NCBI GenBank assembly: GCA_028288585.1
Contig: JAQBNL010000069.1
Coordinates: 30,948-94,947, forward strand
Length of the DNA stretch: 64,000 bases
From: Chitinophagaceae bacterium
GTDB lineage: Bacteria; Bacteroidota; Bacteroidia; Chitinophagales; Chitinophagaceae
Reading direction: 5' to 3'
Both the position numbers and the translations under genes were made by a program. The notes under the pieces were generated by a model. The model was not told the origin of the DNA. It did not search any database and saw nothing but the letters and a program-made list of their open reading frames with translations. Shown here piece after piece: positions 63,381-64,000 of the stretch; position 1 is the stretch's first letter, and each line of letters begins with the position of its first letter.

Positions 63381-64000
63381 ATGGCTGGTATCTCTTTTAA
63401 AAATTTTACACTTGGTGTTGAAGAAGAGTACATGGTTATAGACCCTGTAAGCCGTGAATTAAAAAGCCACGAGCAAAAAATAGTACACGAAGGTCAAAAA
63501 ATTATAAAAGATAAAGTAAAAGCAGAAATGCACCAGGCTGTTGTGGAAGTGGGCACTGATATTTGCCAGGATATTGACGAAGCAATGATGGATGTAGCAG
63601 TCCTGCGTAAAACAATAAGCAGCATTGCGGGGGATTTAGGATTATGGGTAGGCGCTTCAGGTACACATCCTTTCAGCCATTGGGAAAGCCAGTTAATAAC
63701 TGACCATGCAAGGTATAGTGAGATTGTAAACGAATTACAGGAAGCAGCCCGAAGTAATTTGATATTTGGATTACATGTGCATGTGGGTATGGAAAACAGG
63801 GAGATGGCTATACACATTGCCAATTCTGCCAGGTATTTTTTACCTCATATTTATGCATTAAGCACTAACTCTCCTTTTTGGGAAGGAAGATTAACCGGAT
63901 ACAAATCTTTCAGGACAAAGGTCTTTGATAAATTTCCAAGAACAGGAATACCGGATCAGTTTGAAAGTATTGAAGCGTACGATAATTACATCAAGCTTTT
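63381..64000 (+). CDS. YbdK-type carboxylate-amine ligase (partial)
   Basis: The first 206 residues of a GCS2-family (YbdK-like) glutamate-cysteine-ligase-type enzyme, cut by the window end. 'FTLGVEEEYMVIDP' (metal-binding Glu residues), 'VVEVGTDICQDI' and 'LHVHVGMENREMAIHIAN' are diagnostic. It joins a carboxylate and an amine with ATP. With the neighbouring ATP-grasp protein and esterase it forms a possible peptide-like biosynthesis cluster that continues beyond 64000. Confidence 0.9.
   Translation, partial: MAGISFKNFTLGVEEEYMVIDPVSRELKSHEQKIVHEGQKIIKDKVKAEMHQAVVEVGTDICQDIDEAMMDVAVLRKTISSIAGDLGLWVGASGTHPFSHWESQLITDHARYSEIVNELQEAARSNLIFGLHVHVGMENREMAIHIANSARYFLPHIYALSTNSPFWEGRLTGYKSFRTKVFDKFPRTGIPDQFESIEAYDNYIKL

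Noticed and set aside
1..64000. Prophage, insertion sequence or integrated element
   Set aside because: No transposase, integrase, phage structural gene or attachment-site duplication was seen next to the tRNA or elsewhere.

Overview
The window reads as a chromosomal segment of a low-GC Bacteroidota bacterium, most likely of the Chitinophagaceae / Chitinophagales type. This rests on gene content rather than on a database search: Oar-like and classical TonB-dependent receptors, a DUF4270 lipoprotein beside a short GT5 'glycogen/starch synthase', a type IX-secretion-like C-terminal domain, DUF2911, a Bacteroidota-style TATTTTTG -7 promoter box, and few recognisable Shine-Dalgarno sequences. I see no rRNA, phage, insertion sequence or CRISPR array. 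There is one tRNA (Lys, TTT).

Layout. 0-10 kb: mixed housekeeping and accessory genes (penicillin-acylase-like hydrolase, MiaE tRNA hydroxylase, a Gly-rich secreted protein, MFS and EamA transporters, flavin-dependent monooxygenase, divergent GH1 enzyme, HMG-CoA lyase, and an unrecognised secreted protein with a His-Gly / Ser-Cys pair). 10.3-17.1 kb: the most unusual region, a tight six-gene plus-strand operon: GNAT acetyltransferase, ferritin-like di-iron protein resembling cyanobacterial aldehyde deformylating oxygenase (ADO), protein resembling cyanobacterial acyl-ACP reductase (AAR), BtaA-like aminocarboxypropyl transferase (DUF3419), DUF1569 protein and membrane fatty acid desaturase. 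A cytochrome P450 faces it convergently. Together these look like a lipid / fatty-aldehyde pathway that I do not recognise as described in this phylum.

17-32 kb: mostly core metabolism (rlmB, metK, DUF4270, GT5, panC, a flippase-like membrane protein, rfaE2, the overlapping ppk1-ppx pair, panB, an antiquitin-like aldehyde dehydrogenase, subtilase, DinB protein). 32-37 kb: an orphan receiver, a two-domain DUF3494 ice-binding protein with a sorting-type C-terminus, and a LuxR-type two-component pair whose kinase starts abruptly inside a PAS linker and is preceded by a 38-residue overlapping ORF. 37.5-51 kb: tRNA-Lys, SDR, SAM-hydroxide adenosyltransferase, DUF2911, a Na+/solute symporter with a tiny membrane-protein gene upstream, PIG-L deacetylase, TonB receptor, gamma-glutamyltransferase, DUF1572 and an AONS-like PLP enzyme. 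51-64 kb: a giant TamB-like protein, a possible small secreted protein behind a triple half-site operator, ribBA, an Oar-like TonB receptor, then esterase, ATP-grasp and a YbdK-type carboxylate-amine ligase (cut by the window end), probably the start of a peptide-like ligase cluster.

Several clear intrinsic terminators (17980, 34716, 37545, 40353, 44810, 61341) separate the transcription units. Family assignments come from reading motifs; no alignment or search was run.
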